A DNA stretch of 64,000 nt, taken from Scleromitrula shiraiana (Eukaryota; Ascomycota; Leotiomycetes; Helotiales; Sclerotiniaceae). Positions within the stretch are counted from its first letter, which is position 1. Every line of letters begins with the position of its first letter. A model generated the notes under the pieces. That model was given only the letters and a program-made list of their open reading frames with translations, ran no database searches and was not told the DNA's origin. Position numbers and translations under genes: made by a program. Below are positions 36,391-49,524 of the stretch, one piece after another. The DNA lies in assembly GCA_028455995.1 (NCBI GenBank), contig JABELC010000009.1:1426001-1490000 (forward strand), in the 5' to 3' direction.

Positions 36391-36832
36391 GGTCCGCCTT
36401 ATTCAACAATATCGCTCATTTATAAATCGATCTTATTGATAAATTGGTTTATTTTATTAGTTAATTAGACTTTATTATTAAATAAAGCATCTTATTAATT
36501 AATCGATTTAAAATTAAATTTTTTAATTAAAATAAAATCTATTTTATAAAAGTAAAAAGATTAAAAATATTAAAGTTAAAAGAATTAAAGGAATTAAAAA
36601 GCAATTAAAACGATATTAATAATTTATTTTTTTATTTTTTGTTTTTTATTTTTTTATTAATAAATAAAATTTAATTCAAAATATTTTTTTTTTAAAAAAA
36701 GTATATTTTCAAAATCATCTAATTAGTGAATTAGCTAATTGATTAATGAGATGCTCTATTTGGCAATGAGATCTGATTGATCAATGGGGTAGGCCGATTT
36801 GTAAATGGGCGATATTGCCGAATGAGGTGGAT
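36391..36832. mobile_element. Decayed AT-rich element with ~44-bp terminal inverted repeats
   Basis: The left end (from GGTCCGCCTTATTC) and the reverse complement of the right end (GATCCACCTCATTC) align over about 44 bp. I count 9-10 mismatches, all C/T or A/G. The interior, about 36440-36740, is almost purely A/T with no coding capacity. This fits a short non-autonomous element (MITE-like) that has undergone RIP-like C-to-T decay. AGCTTG occurs on both flanks (36366-36371 and 36840-36845), but I cannot prove it is a target duplication. Confidence 0.6.
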
Positions 36833-37281
36833 CAGATAGAGCTTGCACATGAAATTCTACGTATAGAAATTTACCCCGGATTTTGGAAATTCCTTGTTAT
36901 GAGTGAGGATAGCAGTTGGTTTTATATTGTAATTGTGTTTGTTTTTAGGTATTATGATTTTAGTACATTTGAATTAAGATGAAATATATTATTTTACGGG
37001 AAAAAGGTCAGTAGAAAGGTTATGAAGGAGTGGAATTGGAGTTACGCCATTGAACCATATAGCTTCAAATCGAGACGCAATCATATCATATAGTTCCATT
37101 CAGTGCCAGTATCAATTTTGCAGATAAAGTGGTATAATATACATGAAAATTGGGTATCGATCTATCTTAATCATTGAATTCCAAAAATCGAGCTCATCGC
37201 CTCCATCAAGAGTTTCCGTTTCTTCTCCTTAATCAATCTTATACCCCTCCTCTCCCCATCTCCTGAATCATCACTCATCCC
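36833..37281. other. 3' flank of the Yip1-family gene
   Basis: About 450 bp without coding sequence. The right part includes the pyrimidine-rich 3' end of the minus-strand Yip1 gene. Confidence 0.4.
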
Positions 37282-38357
37282 CTAAAACAAAAACATCCTC
37301 GCAGGATCAGTCCCCTTCGCCGGATTCTCCTCCGGTTTCTTAGCCACCGGACTCCCATGCGCAAAAAACAAAACCTTAATCGCAATCGCCAACCCAGCAT
37401 GCAAACAAACCACCAGAATCAACAAGATCTTACTAGTCTGTTTATCCGTAGCGCTCAGAACGGGGTACAAGTTTCTCAATAAGAAACCAACGCTTAGTCC
37501 AAAACCTACTCCTACGAAAACCCAATTCATAAGTGTGATGCCAGACCAGGAGACAAGAGCGACGGGGATCCAGACGAGATTCGAGTAGCCGTAGAGAGCG
37601 CAGCATTCGAGGAGATTGGCGGATTCGCTGCCGAAGTATTTGAGGGCGAGGAAGAGGAGAATGGGAATTATAAACGTGTATCCGTAGATCAAACCCGCAG
37701 CACCTATATGGTGAAGAAACATAATATTAGTAAATCTGCCTGCACATCTTCCACCCCCAATCCCATCCCATCCCATCCCATTCCCATCCTCTAGAAATAA
37801 CAACCAAGAAAGGGAAAAGGAGACCTACCACTCAACAACCCAAAATCATAAGCAAATCTTCCCTCCCCCCTCTCCGCCAAATACAAACTCACCGTCCCCC
37901 CCATGAAAAGAATAAAAACCACCGTCGTCGCAATCCAAAACGGCCCATAAAGATCCGGATTGCCCTCCAGCACATCCAGAAAATTCGCCCTCGGATACAA
38001 CGCCGCCCAGCACCGCGCAAGCACAGACGAGGTATCGACGTCGAAGAACTGACTGTAGAAGTGCAGCGACCAGAGGTAGCGTTTGGAGGTGCTTTGGGGG
38101 GAGGAGGTTGCGGGGGCGGGGAGACCCGGGGAGGATAGGGGTTTGCGGCTGGAGGTGGAGGGGTGTGTGCTGAAGTCAGAAGTGTGGAAGGAGAGGTCTT
38201 CTTGGAGGTCGGTGTGGCCTAGGTCGCCCTGAGGGTGGTGGGTGGGGAGGTGTTAGTTTATGGGGTGTTGGGATGTACGAGTTATGGGGAATAGGGAGGA
38301 TAGGATACATACTTCTTCATCGACATCGACGACGACATCATATCCAGCTCCTGCCAT
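37282..38357 (-). CDS. Yip1-domain (YIPF1/2-like) Golgi membrane protein
   Basis: Probable multi-pass Golgi protein of the Yip1 family, which interacts with Rab GTPases in vesicle traffic. Three exons, 38357-38313, 38228-37829 and 37703-37282, give 288 residues; all introns are GT-AG. The N-terminal 70 residues are acidic then Ser/Pro-rich and cytosolic. The Yip1 domain covers about 80-250 with five hydrophobic segments, including PFWIATTVVFILFMGG, GLIYGYTFIIPILLFLALKYF, LECCALYGYSNLVWIPVAL, VFVGVGFGLSVGFLLRNLYP and ILLILVVCLHAGLAIAIKVLFF. LYGPFWI before the first segment and YGYS are family hallmarks. The exact paralogue (YIPF1/2 versus other Yip proteins) is uncertain. The gene contains two C-rich to G-rich switches. 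Confidence 0.88.
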
Positions 38358-39382
38358 ATTTGATATGTTGTGTTTGAAACGATTTGACGTTGTGGAAATG
38401 CGTTAGATATGAGTGTCGCAAATACCTACCCTTTAATGTTCTTGTAGCTTGGGACAGCTTGCGAATCTGGAGATTGTGGGATCGCGCTAGTGATGCAGGT
38501 GGATTAATCCTTGTAAGGCGAGCATTCTCAAAATTGAGAATCAACATATGGGATGAATATAAAAATGGTTATTTTCATACAATTCGAATTTTGATACATT
38601 TTACAGAATCATTGGATAGAATGAGGATCTTAAATATTGAATATAGTATGTAACAATTTGACATCTCACTACCGCCCAAGATCATTGCCAAAGCTCATCA
38701 ATCACACTGACGGGTTCCTTCTTCCAGTAGGATAAAAATCCAAGCCCTCCAACTGGTCCTTTTCCTTATACAAAGAACCACAAGATACTCAATAACTGCA
38801 AAATACTACAGTGATCCATAGACAAATGTATAACAATCTCAGGCTCTCTTTGATATCCTAAACTCTATCAAGAGGCCATGGAGCCCCAAATAACCAGTTG
38901 CTGGTATACCAGAAGAGTTCGCATTTCAAAAAACGTTTAATCTGCTGTATATGGATCAATGGATCGAGTATGTTACCAAGTGCTTGAGCTCATCTCTATG
39001 AGCCTCTGCCCTAGGTGATGTGCTCGTCTTTGAATTCCGTATCAATGCCGACAGTCTTGCTGATCATATTCAAATGGATTGAATTCTGGATAGTGCTCTC
39101 CTAAGTAAGGTGGATATGGATCTATACTCTTGTTGAATATGCATGTCAAGACTAAAGGCCTTCCTCAATTCGAAATCATCGATAAAATTCACATCACAAC
39201 CATGTTAGAATCCAGTAATATGTGCTTGATGTTTGTCTCATTGCCTATGTTTGCCTCATGCTATTGTTCTTGTAATACAAAGCCAGCCACGCAAATAAAA
39301 AGACCATCGATCCATGCCCTGCACCATCTTTCCCATCCACATTCTCCTTTCTGTGAACCCAAACGCCAATGGAGCGAATCAT
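38358..39382. other. Spacer between Yip1-family gene and ubiquitin-L40
   Basis: About 1 kb with no recognised gene or RNA. The left side is the Yip1-gene promoter and the right side the 3' flank of ubiquitin-L40. Confidence 0.45.
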
Positions 39383-40166
<784 letters not shown>

Positions 40167-40567
40167 GATTGCTGGGGTTCTTCGTTGTCGTTATTGTCGT
40201 TGAAATCTGTGAAATTCGATGTTGGAATTCGACTGTGTTCGGTAAGTCAAGGGCATGCAAGACCTAAAAATTTAGCCCCAATCACGTGCACACCTTGTTG
40301 ATCAAATTTCTAGCCTTTCACCCTTCAAAAGATCAGATCTTCTACTTTTTACTCGATCCTAGTAAATTTGATTCAAGCTCATAATATTTGGGGGTAACCT
40401 TTTATTTTTCTAATGTGTAGTTCAAAATTATATCTTCTCTTTCCAATACTTGGACTTGAGTGTGATTTCTGGTATCTATTGCTAACGCCTCTTACCCCAA
40501 ACCCATCCCCATAATCTCATACGCCTCTTTAAATTCCCAAAAATAAGTGATTGGTATCCTGAACCAT
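40167..40567. promoter_or_regulatory. Ubiquitin-L40 leader/promoter and RRN7 3' flank
   Basis: The minus-strand L40 gene is transcribed out of this 400-bp segment, while the minus-strand RRN7 gene ends into it. It contains a GTCGTTATTGTCGTTG stretch in the leader and an ATCACGTGCA box at 40281-40290. The assignment of the box as a ribosomal-protein gene element is inference. Confidence 0.45.
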
Positions 40568-42428
40568 CTACTCTTCTTCCGTGTCTGATGAATCCAATAC
40601 CTCTCCCAATTCCTTCTTTCTTTCCATTACCATCCATGTCTCCAATCTTCGCTCTGTGGTGAAAACTGCGTTGATTAACCTCTCCAGAGGGACGCCAATG
40701 TTTTTAGCTACACACTGTTAGATATAGATTCACAAGTACAAATATATGTAATAACCTACCGATAACTTCATAGAATGCTTTCCCATTCTCTGGTAACTCT
40801 TCAGCCCTCCTATACCGTCTGTACATCTCTCCTGGTCGAACAATATTTTTGGGCTCAGAACCACCCATACGATCCACTGGTTTTTGTACCGTCATTGCCA
40901 TATTAACCTCTTTCCCACGTTCCATAGGATCCGGCTCTTTGATATCTACATTCCATTCAGGAGGATCTGACAGTGGAAATAATTCCAGAATTTGCTCAGG
41001 CACTATATGTAAGGTTAGAAATGAACATTCAATAAGGCCTCATGTGTACATACTCTTTTGATCTCGGTCATCAATCCATGTCTTTTGATACCAATTCATC
41101 CAATCATCCATCTGAGTTTCCGTCATTCCCAAGACATCTTCATCTGTTATCTTGATCTCATCCCCTCGTTTCAATCCTTCAGTTGGAACATCAATCATTA
41201 CTTGCCGCCATCTATCCCAATCAATTTTGAGAGTTGATGGATCCAAATCACTTTCAGGAGGACGTTCCACACCATCAAATGGTTGGCTCAACTTCGTGGC
41301 GATCACTATTAAACTCACAAGTTGAAGCTCTGGATTCCATGCCCCATAAAGACGCTTGTGTTGAATTGGATAGGAAAAGTCATATTCCAGAAGCGTGGCA
41401 AGATGGTTGACTGCAACATAAGTTTCGACTATCCACTGTTAGATATCATAATTATGGTTGGGTGTAAAACATACCTGGAAGGCTTAAGTCTCTGACATGT
41501 TTATAAAGTAGCAATTTGTAGTTCAGGGGCGGAAAGACCATCTCAAAATGAAGATTGTAGAAGTAGGTCATGTACAGCACTGTTTTGTAGAGTCTGTAGC
41601 CATCGAAAACAGCATGAATCTCAAGTGCGCCTTGGTAGCTAGGCGGTAGTCGAGCTCTCATCTCCTTAGGTATCTCTTTGATCTATAAATCGATTCAGTG
41701 ACTGTCAAATTATCAAAGCAGAGAACAACTTACTGCTCGAGTGAAAAGAAGCTCATCTCTCGTTGCCCATTTAATGATTTCTCCCAGACTTGTTGGCAGT
41801 CTGAGTAGTAGTATTCCAAGGTAACACAAGCCCAAAGTCTCAATCAAACTCGGAAGATTTCTTCTCGTCACTGCAGCTCTTTTCCGACTCATTATACTCG
41901 AAGCCATGCCAGTCGCATATGTATCTGTCGTCTCACCCCCCGTTGTTGACCCATAATCCGTTCCGAACTCTGTTCCATACTCACTTTTATCTCCCTCCGT
42001 GCCCTGTAGAACCCTCAATCTCAATTCCCACAAATCCCTTACTACCGTCTCTAATTCTTTTGGGAATTTTTTCACTGTCACTAGCCAATGAGTTTGCTTC
42101 CAAAGAATTAATTGATAGCACTGTAGGTAGAGTTGTGTGGCGTCACCACCGCTCAAAATTTTCTCAACCCGATCCTTCTGCTCCTTCTTTTTACGAGATT
42201 TCCTACCTTGACTATTCCAGTCATCTTCGTCTTGTTGAGTTTGGGTGAATCCCTACAGTTCATCAGTGAAACGTCATATGATTTTGGTGGATGTTTACGC
42301 ACAGCTTGTTCGTGACCTCTTTGGCAAAACTTTTTTCCATCTTCAATATAGAATTTTCGGGCACGACATCCTTCTTCTGTACAGCCCTCGCCCCTTCTAA
42401 ACCGATGGTAATCGATATGCGAAGACAT
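40568..42428 (-). CDS. RRN7: RNA polymerase I core factor subunit RRN7 (TAF1B-like)
   Basis: TFIIB-like subunit of the Pol I core factor, needed to start rDNA transcription in the nucleolus. Six exons, 42428-42303, 42252-41734, 41682-41475, 41428-41054, 41002-40760 and 40707-40568, give 536 residues. The N-terminal zinc ribbon has C16, C21, C35 and H39 (C-x4-C-x13-C-x3-H, ending CQRGHEQ), the Rrn7 form of the motif. It is followed by a Lys/Arg stretch (RKSRKKKEQKDR) and two cyclin-like regions: LQCYQLILWKQTHWLV... and PSLIETLGLCYLGILLLRLP. The end is acidic (SSDTEEE). The first intron has a non-consensus donor, GTGCGT. The assignment rests mainly on the zinc ribbon and overall layout; sequence conservation in this family is low. 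Confidence 0.85.
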
Positions 42429-42996
42429 ATTTACGTTGAAATGAAGAACCTAAAATTCTTGACATTTTCTGATTATAGGTCTGGCATTGTAATTTTGCTC
42501 GGCAAGTTTTGATAGGTATTGAAATAGTACAGATACCGGTTACGACATTTACAGTACAAATCTAATGTCTTTAAGGACTAATTTAAGGTAGTTACTACGC
42601 ATCATTTTTTTACATTCGTTTACAAAGAATTTACTGTTGCACAACACAGAAGAGTAACAATTCATGTAATGGATAAATTTTTTTGGGAAGAGCATCGTCG
42701 ATTTTTCTAGAAGATATGTAGTAGTCCCATCCCGAGTGCCCACTTGACAACGCCGGTCAAGTGTGATCATATAATATCAGATATGGCAAGGGAATTATGA
42801 TATGGGAAAAGCCAGAAGAGATAACCAGTATGACCAATGTTTCTAGATAAAAATCATCCTACGCAAAGACCATAAAGAGGTGGATATCTGAAAGCAGCCG
42901 ATTCCTTCAAGTATAAAGGAGTGCTGTGCACATAACCACACACAAAACAAGCCACGCTGTTGCGAAAACCCAGATATGATATTGCTAGAAAGACAT
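42429..42996. other. Spacer between RRN7 and eIF5A
   Basis: About 570 bp with no coding sequence. It includes the RRN7 promoter (left) and the eIF5A 3' untranslated region (right). Confidence 0.45.
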
Positions 42997-43789
42997 TTAA
43001 CCGGACTTGGGGGCTTCCTTGCCATCGATGGCCATTTGCTCGCCCATGGAGGTAAGGACAATAACGTCTAAAATCATGTTGTCAGTATGTTTCGAAAAAT
43101 CATGTATGTTGGCTGTAAATGGACTTACTAGTATCCTTCTCAGCATCCCAAAGTGCACGGATCTTTTGTCCAACTTCTCCCTCTGGTAGCTTAACATCAT
43201 CCTTAAGATCACCGCTCTCAGACATCAAGGAAAGGAAGTCATCGTCGGTGATATCAAGCTACAAAAACACATCAGTATGAATGTCCCATTCTCTATCCTG
43301 ACTAGACTAGATTTTCTTACCAACTGGTATTCAAGACGGGTAACGTTTGGAACATCCATGTTGTGGGTAGATGGGCAAAGTTCTTCGAGTTTCTTTGCGG
43401 TGAAGATATCGATAGCGACCAAATGGACCTTGGCGTGACCGTGCTTACCAGTCTTGGAGGTAGACATGTCAACAATCTTACAAGGGCGGTTCTTGATGAC
43501 AACGAATCCGTTCTTTCTCAAGGCAGAACATTGCATGGGGTAGGTAGCGGATGCACCTGCATCGGCAGACTCGAAGGTGTGCTCATGCTAAAATCAAAAA
43601 ATGAAATGTTAGTCGTAATTCCACTTCAAAATTTCACCAATTTTCCATATTTGAACGTCAAACATGCGCGCAAGTACATTTTCTCTCTCTGTTGATGGTG
43701 GGGTGGGCGTGTGCGGGGTGGAAAAGGAAAATTCATCAAGAATGTATATTTCTTACCTGATTATCATCAACGGGGGCTTCGCCAGACAT
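42997..43789 (-). CDS. Translation factor eIF5A
   Basis: Elongation and termination factor carrying the hypusine modification. Four exons, 43789-43757, 43587-43321, 43258-43129 and 43067-42997, give 166 residues. The hypusination loop STSKTGKHGHAKVH is intact, with the modified lysine at position 59. The N-terminal SH3-like and C-terminal OB folds are complete (LEYQLLDITDDDFLSLM, ALWDAEKDTNVIVLTSMGEQ). The first coding exon encodes only 11 residues and is followed by a 169-bp intron, long for this window and typical of highly expressed fungal genes. The end (MAIDGKEAPKSG) is slightly longer than in yeast. Confidence 0.97.
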
Positions 43790-44805
43790 CTTGAGAAAAG
43801 GATACAACGAAAAATTGAAAGTTGGATAATTTCGAGTATTCGCGACGAATGAAGATGTGAAGGATTAAGGGTGGAAATTTCGAAGAAGAAGGGAAAGAAG
43901 AAGAGAATGTGGGAGATCGGACAAGTTTAGATGGTGGTAGAGGGGGTGTGGGAAAAGCAGCCTTAGCGAATATTTTAATAGAACTAGTGCAGGATTTTTT
44001 TTTTGTTAGAGGAAAAAATGGCAAAAAAGTGTCTAGGGTTGATTAGACCAATTAAATTATATGAAAACAATCATTTTTGTCCATTTTTGTCCATTTTTGT
44101 CCCTTTATCCATTCTAAGCCATTTAATGAAATGGGGGTTTTGAATTTTAATGAATTGTTGATTGGCCTTCCTATTTTTTCAAGGTCATTCAAGGTCATTC
44201 AAGGTCATTCAAGGTCAATTGATTATAACCGTTTGGTCTTTTTTTTTTTAAAAAAGGCTACGAGTAGAGCGGCGAATATTGGGCTGTAAGCTCCGAGGCT
44301 TGTCTTATAGCTGGACATCTGGAGTATGGATTATTATTATTATTTTATTGTTGATAAAACCATACCATCCATATCATTCACTTGGGCAATCGAATTTTTA
44401 ACTAGCTTTGGAAGTACAACACCATACTGTACTTGTTGTTAATGAAAGGGGTATTTATTAATTGAATACTTGAAAGAGTAATAAATCATTGATATTTACA
44501 AGATATTCGTCTAAAGAATTGGAGCTCTTCTATTTCTTTATATGAATTCTTCAAATCTTTTCAGGTAGGCAAATGGGTGCAATATTTATTATTTACTCGA
44601 GTACTGAGTACATTGAAAATAATGGCTCTGACGGTGGGTGGTGCATCTACTTGACACCAAAAAACAATTCCGATAATCTGGTCGGTCAATTTGATTATCT
44701 ACAACCACAACTTTAGCTACAACAACATTACTTACCAGAATACCAGGATAACTAATCACTAGAAGGAATCCTTGATCTAATCACATTTCAGTTTCAATAA
44801 TCATA
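43790..44805. promoter_or_regulatory. Divergent promoter region eIF5A / VPS52
   Basis: About 1 kb between two divergent start codons. It contains short direct repeats: TTTTTGTCCA three times at 44072-44102 and TCATTCAAGG four times at 44184-44218, plus GAAGAAG runs in the eIF5A leader. No gene seen. Confidence 0.5.
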
Positions 44806-46925
44806 ATGTGGTCATTAGATCGTTTATCAGGCCATACAACACCTTCTGCTTCTCCGCCTCCACCAATGAATAGAAATCTACCTCGACGTCCAAGTCATCT
44901 GGTGCCATCTCCAGTTGGTGGAAGACCAGCATACAATCCGAGATCCTCTTCCCTATCTCTAGTTTCGAATGACTCTACATCATCCTTATTATCATCATCA
45001 CGAAAACCTAATGGTTCAAACCTCAAACAATCCTCTATACCGGTGGATGCGCCTGACCCTTTGAGAGTTTTGGGGAGATTATTAGACAATGGCGAAGGGA
45101 TACACTCACCATCTGCGAAAGGACAAAACTATACAAATGGGACAACTATTTCAATAGTGGAAGAGATAGATGATGCTGAAATAGATTTTGGAGGGTTGAG
45201 CTTACATGATATTGTTTCGGAAGAAGCTCTCGATGTTAACGATGATGATCATGTATATAAATCACAATCAATTGATGAATGTATGTGCCATCTGTTATCC
45301 TTTAATGTACGATTGCTGATGTATGCGATTAGATGAACGTGATAAAAGTAAATTCGAAGATCTCCATCGATCGATTCGTGCCTGTGATGATGTCCTGAAT
45401 TCGGTCGAAATAAACTTAACAAGCTTCCAAAACGATCTTGCTATGGTATCTGCGGAAATAGAAACCTTACAAGCGCGCTCCACGGCACTGAGTGTACGGC
45501 TGGAGAATAGAAAGGTGGTAGAAGCTGGTCTTGGTCCTATAGTGGAGGAGATCAGTGTTTCCCCGGCTGTAGTGAAGAAGATAGTAGACGGCCCTATTGA
45601 TGAAGCTTGGGTTAAAGCATTAGCAGAGGTTGAGAAACGTTCCAAGGCAATGGATGCCAGATCGAAAGAACAGCGAAACATACTAGGAATCAATGACTTA
45701 AGACCTTTGTTGGAAAATCTCATATCCAAGGCAAGTCGTCTGTGGTCTCTACAGTTCTCTAATTACTGACAAGACTTAGGCTTTAGAAAGGATTCGAGAC
45801 TTTCTGGTCGCGCAAGTGAAAGCTTTACGATCGCCCAATATAAATGCACAGATCATACAGCAACAGCATTTCATACGCTACAAAGACCTTTATGCATTTT
45901 TACATCGACATCACCCGAAGCTGGCTGAGGAACTTGGACAAGCATATATGAATACCATGCGGTGGTATTTCTTGAACCAATTTACACGATATCTGAAAGC
46001 ATTAGAAAAGATCAAACTTCATGTTTTAGACAAACACGATGTGCTTGGTCAAGACGATGGATCCCGCAAAACTACGCTACTATCATCCAATTCTAAACCC
46101 ACTGGCCCACCACATGACGCATTCAACCTTGGTCGTCGCATCGATCTTCTCAAAACCTCCAACCAAACCGCACTCCCCTCCTTCCTTGCAGAAGAAGACA
46201 AACAGACCCACTACCTCGAATTTCCCTTCCGCAACTTCAACCTCGCCCTAATCGACAACGCCTCCGCCGAATACTCCTTCCTAACCTCCTTCTTCTCCCC
46301 CGCCCTCACCTACGCCACCATCTCCCGCCACTTCAACTACATATTCGAGCCTACCTTCGCCCTCGGCCAATCCCTCACCAAATCCCTCATCCACGACACC
46401 CACGACGGACTCGGCCTCCTCCTCTGCGTCCGTCTAAACCAACATTTCGCCTTCTCCCTGCAGCGCCGCAAGATCCCAGCCGTGGATGGCTACATCAACG
46501 CAACATCTATGCTCCTCTGGCCCCGCTTCCAAACTATAATGGACACGCACTGCGACTCCGTCCGGAACCTAACCACTTCCCTCCCCACGCGCAAACCCTC
46601 CGCTTCCGAACAAGCCAAACAATCCGCAGCGCCGCACTTCATGACGCAGCGATTTGGGCAATTTCTGCAGGGTATCCTGCAGCTGAGCACGGAGGCGGGC
46701 GACGATGAACCGGTTTCGAAAAGTCTGATGAGGTTGAGGAGTGAACTTGAAGCGTTCTTGACGAAGTGCTCGAGAGTTATCGGGGATGAGCGGAAGAGGG
46801 AGAGGTTTTTGTTTAATAATTATAGTCTTATTCTGACGATTGTGGGGGATTTGGAGGGGAAGTTGGCGGGGGAGCAGAGGGTACATTTTGAGGGGCTGAA
46901 GGGGGCTTTTGGGGAGAGTGGGTAG
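44806..46925 (+). CDS. VPS52: GARP complex subunit VPS52
   Basis: Subunit of the GARP tethering complex for endosome-to-Golgi retrograde transport. Three exons, 44806-45280, 45333-45730 and 45780-46925, give 672 residues. The N-terminal 100 residues are Ser/Pro-rich. The coiled-coil Vps52 domain starts near DEYERDKSKFEDLHRSIRAC and includes LENRKVVEAGLGPIVEEISV, SKALERIRDFLVAQVKALRS and QQQHFIRYKDLYAFLHRHHP. The second intron begins GCAAGT and ends TTAG: a GC-AG intron, because only that cut restores SKALERIRDFL. The third exon changes composition strongly: C-rich codons at about 46120-46610 (60-bp sample 46181-46240: 25 C, 6 G), then G-rich to the stop (46801-46860: 3 C, 19 G). It converges on the TBC gene. 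Confidence 0.92.
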
Positions 46926-47445
46926 GGTTGGGGCTGGAAGGATAGTGGAATGGGAAATTGGTAGATGCGCGTTCAAATCGAGATTGGAATCCTGGAGATG
47001 GATGGATGGATGTATGGATGGAGGGTTTGTATTAATATTTCTTGGATGATAATGATAGTAATAATGTATCTATCTATCTATCCATCTATCTTCCACACTG
47101 TTTGTTCTTGTCCTGGGGGTGGGTAATCTTATCACAATAGATCTAAACATAAATAGAGAAGAACAGGATCTATGAATTAGTCGGTTGGTTACAAATGTAT
47201 TCATTACCGTTGCCTAAACCTATGACAAAACCCGTAGAAAATCAAAGTACTTTTATTTTGGTATACGGTATACAAACCCTGCTGGATACATTCCATGTAC
47301 TCTATACTCCGTCCTGTTTCATCCCATTCCAGCCATAGTTACCCCATAAACCCATATGCATACCATTTTATCTCTCAGATTCCCGATTACCCGTCATGAA
47401 ACTCGCAAACGTGAGTAGAAAATAAAAGAAGAAAACAAAACAAAA
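46926..47445. other. Convergent spacer VPS52 / TBC gene
   Basis: About 520 bp between two convergent stop codons, with GATG and ATCT short repeats near 47000-47090. No gene seen; both 3' untranslated regions must lie here. Confidence 0.5.
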
Positions 47446-48857
47446 TCAATAACTTTTCCCATCCCTACCCCCAACCCAAGCCCTCCAAACCGTCCTCGCA
47501 AACCCCGATATCTTTGGAAATAGTATGTTCTGTCGATTCATCACAAATGATAATACACCCACCAACACGGCGATTCCGACGGCTCGCGCAGGTTTTCTAT
47601 ATTTCCATAATACTCTATATATTTGGTCCCTCTTGGCAGCCCATTGTAATTCTCTAACTTGTTGCGTGAAGTATTTTTCTCCGTCTGTCATGCTTTGTGA
47701 AGTGATTTGATCGGACCAGCGTGCGGTTTTTAGGACGCTGTTTGGGGATATTGAGGACCATGAGGGCAGGGTTTCGGGGGGATGTTCTTCGAATAGACGG
47801 ATGGTGTTTGTGATGAGGGATTCTAGATCTAGCGGTTTGGGAAGCTTGGAAAGTATCGAGTGAAGCATTTCGGGTTCGTCGGAGGGCGTTTCGAAGAGTT
47901 CGGTTGAGCGCGATAGAACAATTTGAGCGAACATGTAGACGGAGAAGACGGCTTCGCGGGCGAGGAGAACATCGAAGAGGCGCGCTATGGATCCGTATTC
48001 TTGGATGTCGTGCGCGTACATGGTGAGGGTGCCGGAGAGGGCGAAGAATGGTTGGGTTTGGGAGAGATGCGTGCATAGTGCTGGAGAGACGCAGTTGATT
48101 ATTGAGGGGATGAGTCGGAGTTGGGAGAGGGCGGGGGACAGGTTCGGGAGCATGAAATCGCGGATTCGGAGGGTGGAGAGTCGGGATACGGAGGGGATGG
48201 GGTCGGTGGGTGAGAGTACTAGGAGGAGTACTTGGCAGATGTCGTGGTAGCCTTGGAAGTAGCAGAGGTAGGGATTTCGACGCAGAACTTCGGTTATCAA
48301 ATCAGAGAGCTCTTCTTTTTTGATGTTGATTTCCTTGGGAGATTGGTCTGTAGATCAGTTAGCAGTTTGTAATGTGTGGAAGCCTTGAGATTAGGCTCTA
48401 AAATTAATATTCCGTGGCCATCCTACCATTTGGATAATATATAAATGACCTATTGACGTCTAAGGCGACCTGATCCTCATCCCCATGTCTTGGTAGCTCC
48501 CTCCAGCTAACAATATCCTCCTTCGTATCCTTATCCTTAACGGGACAGCCTAGTAGGATCGGCCCTATCAAGTATCATCAGCATTGAGTATAAGGATACC
48601 GGTAAATTATTTGTTAACGCACATGCTTGACGTCGAGCTTCATCCGAAATCAGGCCACCTTCGGAGGCCGCGAGACTTCTTATTGCTTCTAAGTCTCTCC
48701 ATTTGCATGCATCCAATATAAGTTTGACCTTCTCGGTATGGTCTCTCGAACTAAATGAGGAGGCCGCAGATGACGATAAGGAGGGGAAAGGAGACGAGGT
48801 CCGTGATGAGTCTGCCGAGGATTTCTCTCCGTTCACTGGTTTTCCATTGGACTCCAT
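47446..48857 (-). CDS. GYP8: TBC-domain Rab GAP with C-terminal anchor (Gyp8/TBC1D20-like)
   Basis: GTPase-activating protein for a Rab, probably acting at the ER or early Golgi. Three exons, 48857-48623, 48564-48427 and 48347-47446, give 424 residues. After a Ser-rich N-terminus the TBC domain begins with ARRQAWPILLGCP (about 75). The arginine-finger motif appears as VALDVNR (IxxDxxR form) and the glutamine-finger as CYFQGYHDI. A hydrophobic stretch near the end (AVGIAVLVGVLSFVM, about 385-400) fits the tail anchor of TBC1D20/Gyp8 and separates it from other TBC proteins. The second intron is GTAGGA...CTACAG. The coding region is strongly G-rich on the plus strand from about 47700 to 48280. 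Confidence 0.87.
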
Positions 48858-49524
48858 ATCAAGTATGAAGACCTAAGAAGCCTTTTATCATGGCAAATTA
48901 TTGTAAAGTCGGGGAAAGAGTTCCGACCAACAATAAAGAAAAGGTGACGAGGATGAGGACCTTGGAAGCTATCCCTCCATTACCTCGTTTGGCGTCTTAG
49001 CGCACCCGGCGCAGAAAGTATGGTCCGGGTAGATACGACTGATGGATAGCTACCAAATGAAAACCCGACTGGTATTCAATGGGAAAACAACTCACAATGT
49101 CGCCTGGCAGCTTTATAAAATAAGAATTTTATAATTAAAATCTTAAGCAGGAAATTTTCTTGTTCTCTATGTTCTGTATAAATCAACTTCAAGAAAATAA
49201 CTCTCCCGTTTTACACAGCTTTCTATTTAACAAGCCTCAGCCTTGTCCCCCGAGGCTAGGAAAAGCACTATCAGCTCTTACCAAAGCTAGCCACAGCATC
49301 AATATCAAAAAGTATTTTACTAATAACATCAGGTGTTATTCACTTGACATTTCCAAGGTTGGTCCTGTACTTCCATTTTCATCTATCAAAAAATCTTTCA
49401 ATAGTTAGAAATAATCTCTCCATCTAATAGCATTCTGGCCTTCATCAACAACTCACGTGGTACTTGTTTACACACGTTTGTACCTTCCCAGCTTGAATGA
49501 CATTAAAACATATTTGCTGCCTCT
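48858..49524. promoter_or_regulatory. Divergent promoter TBC GAP / CPSF-A-family gene
   Basis: About 670 bp between divergent starts; contains both promoters. I see no conserved element I can name and no gene. Confidence 0.45.
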
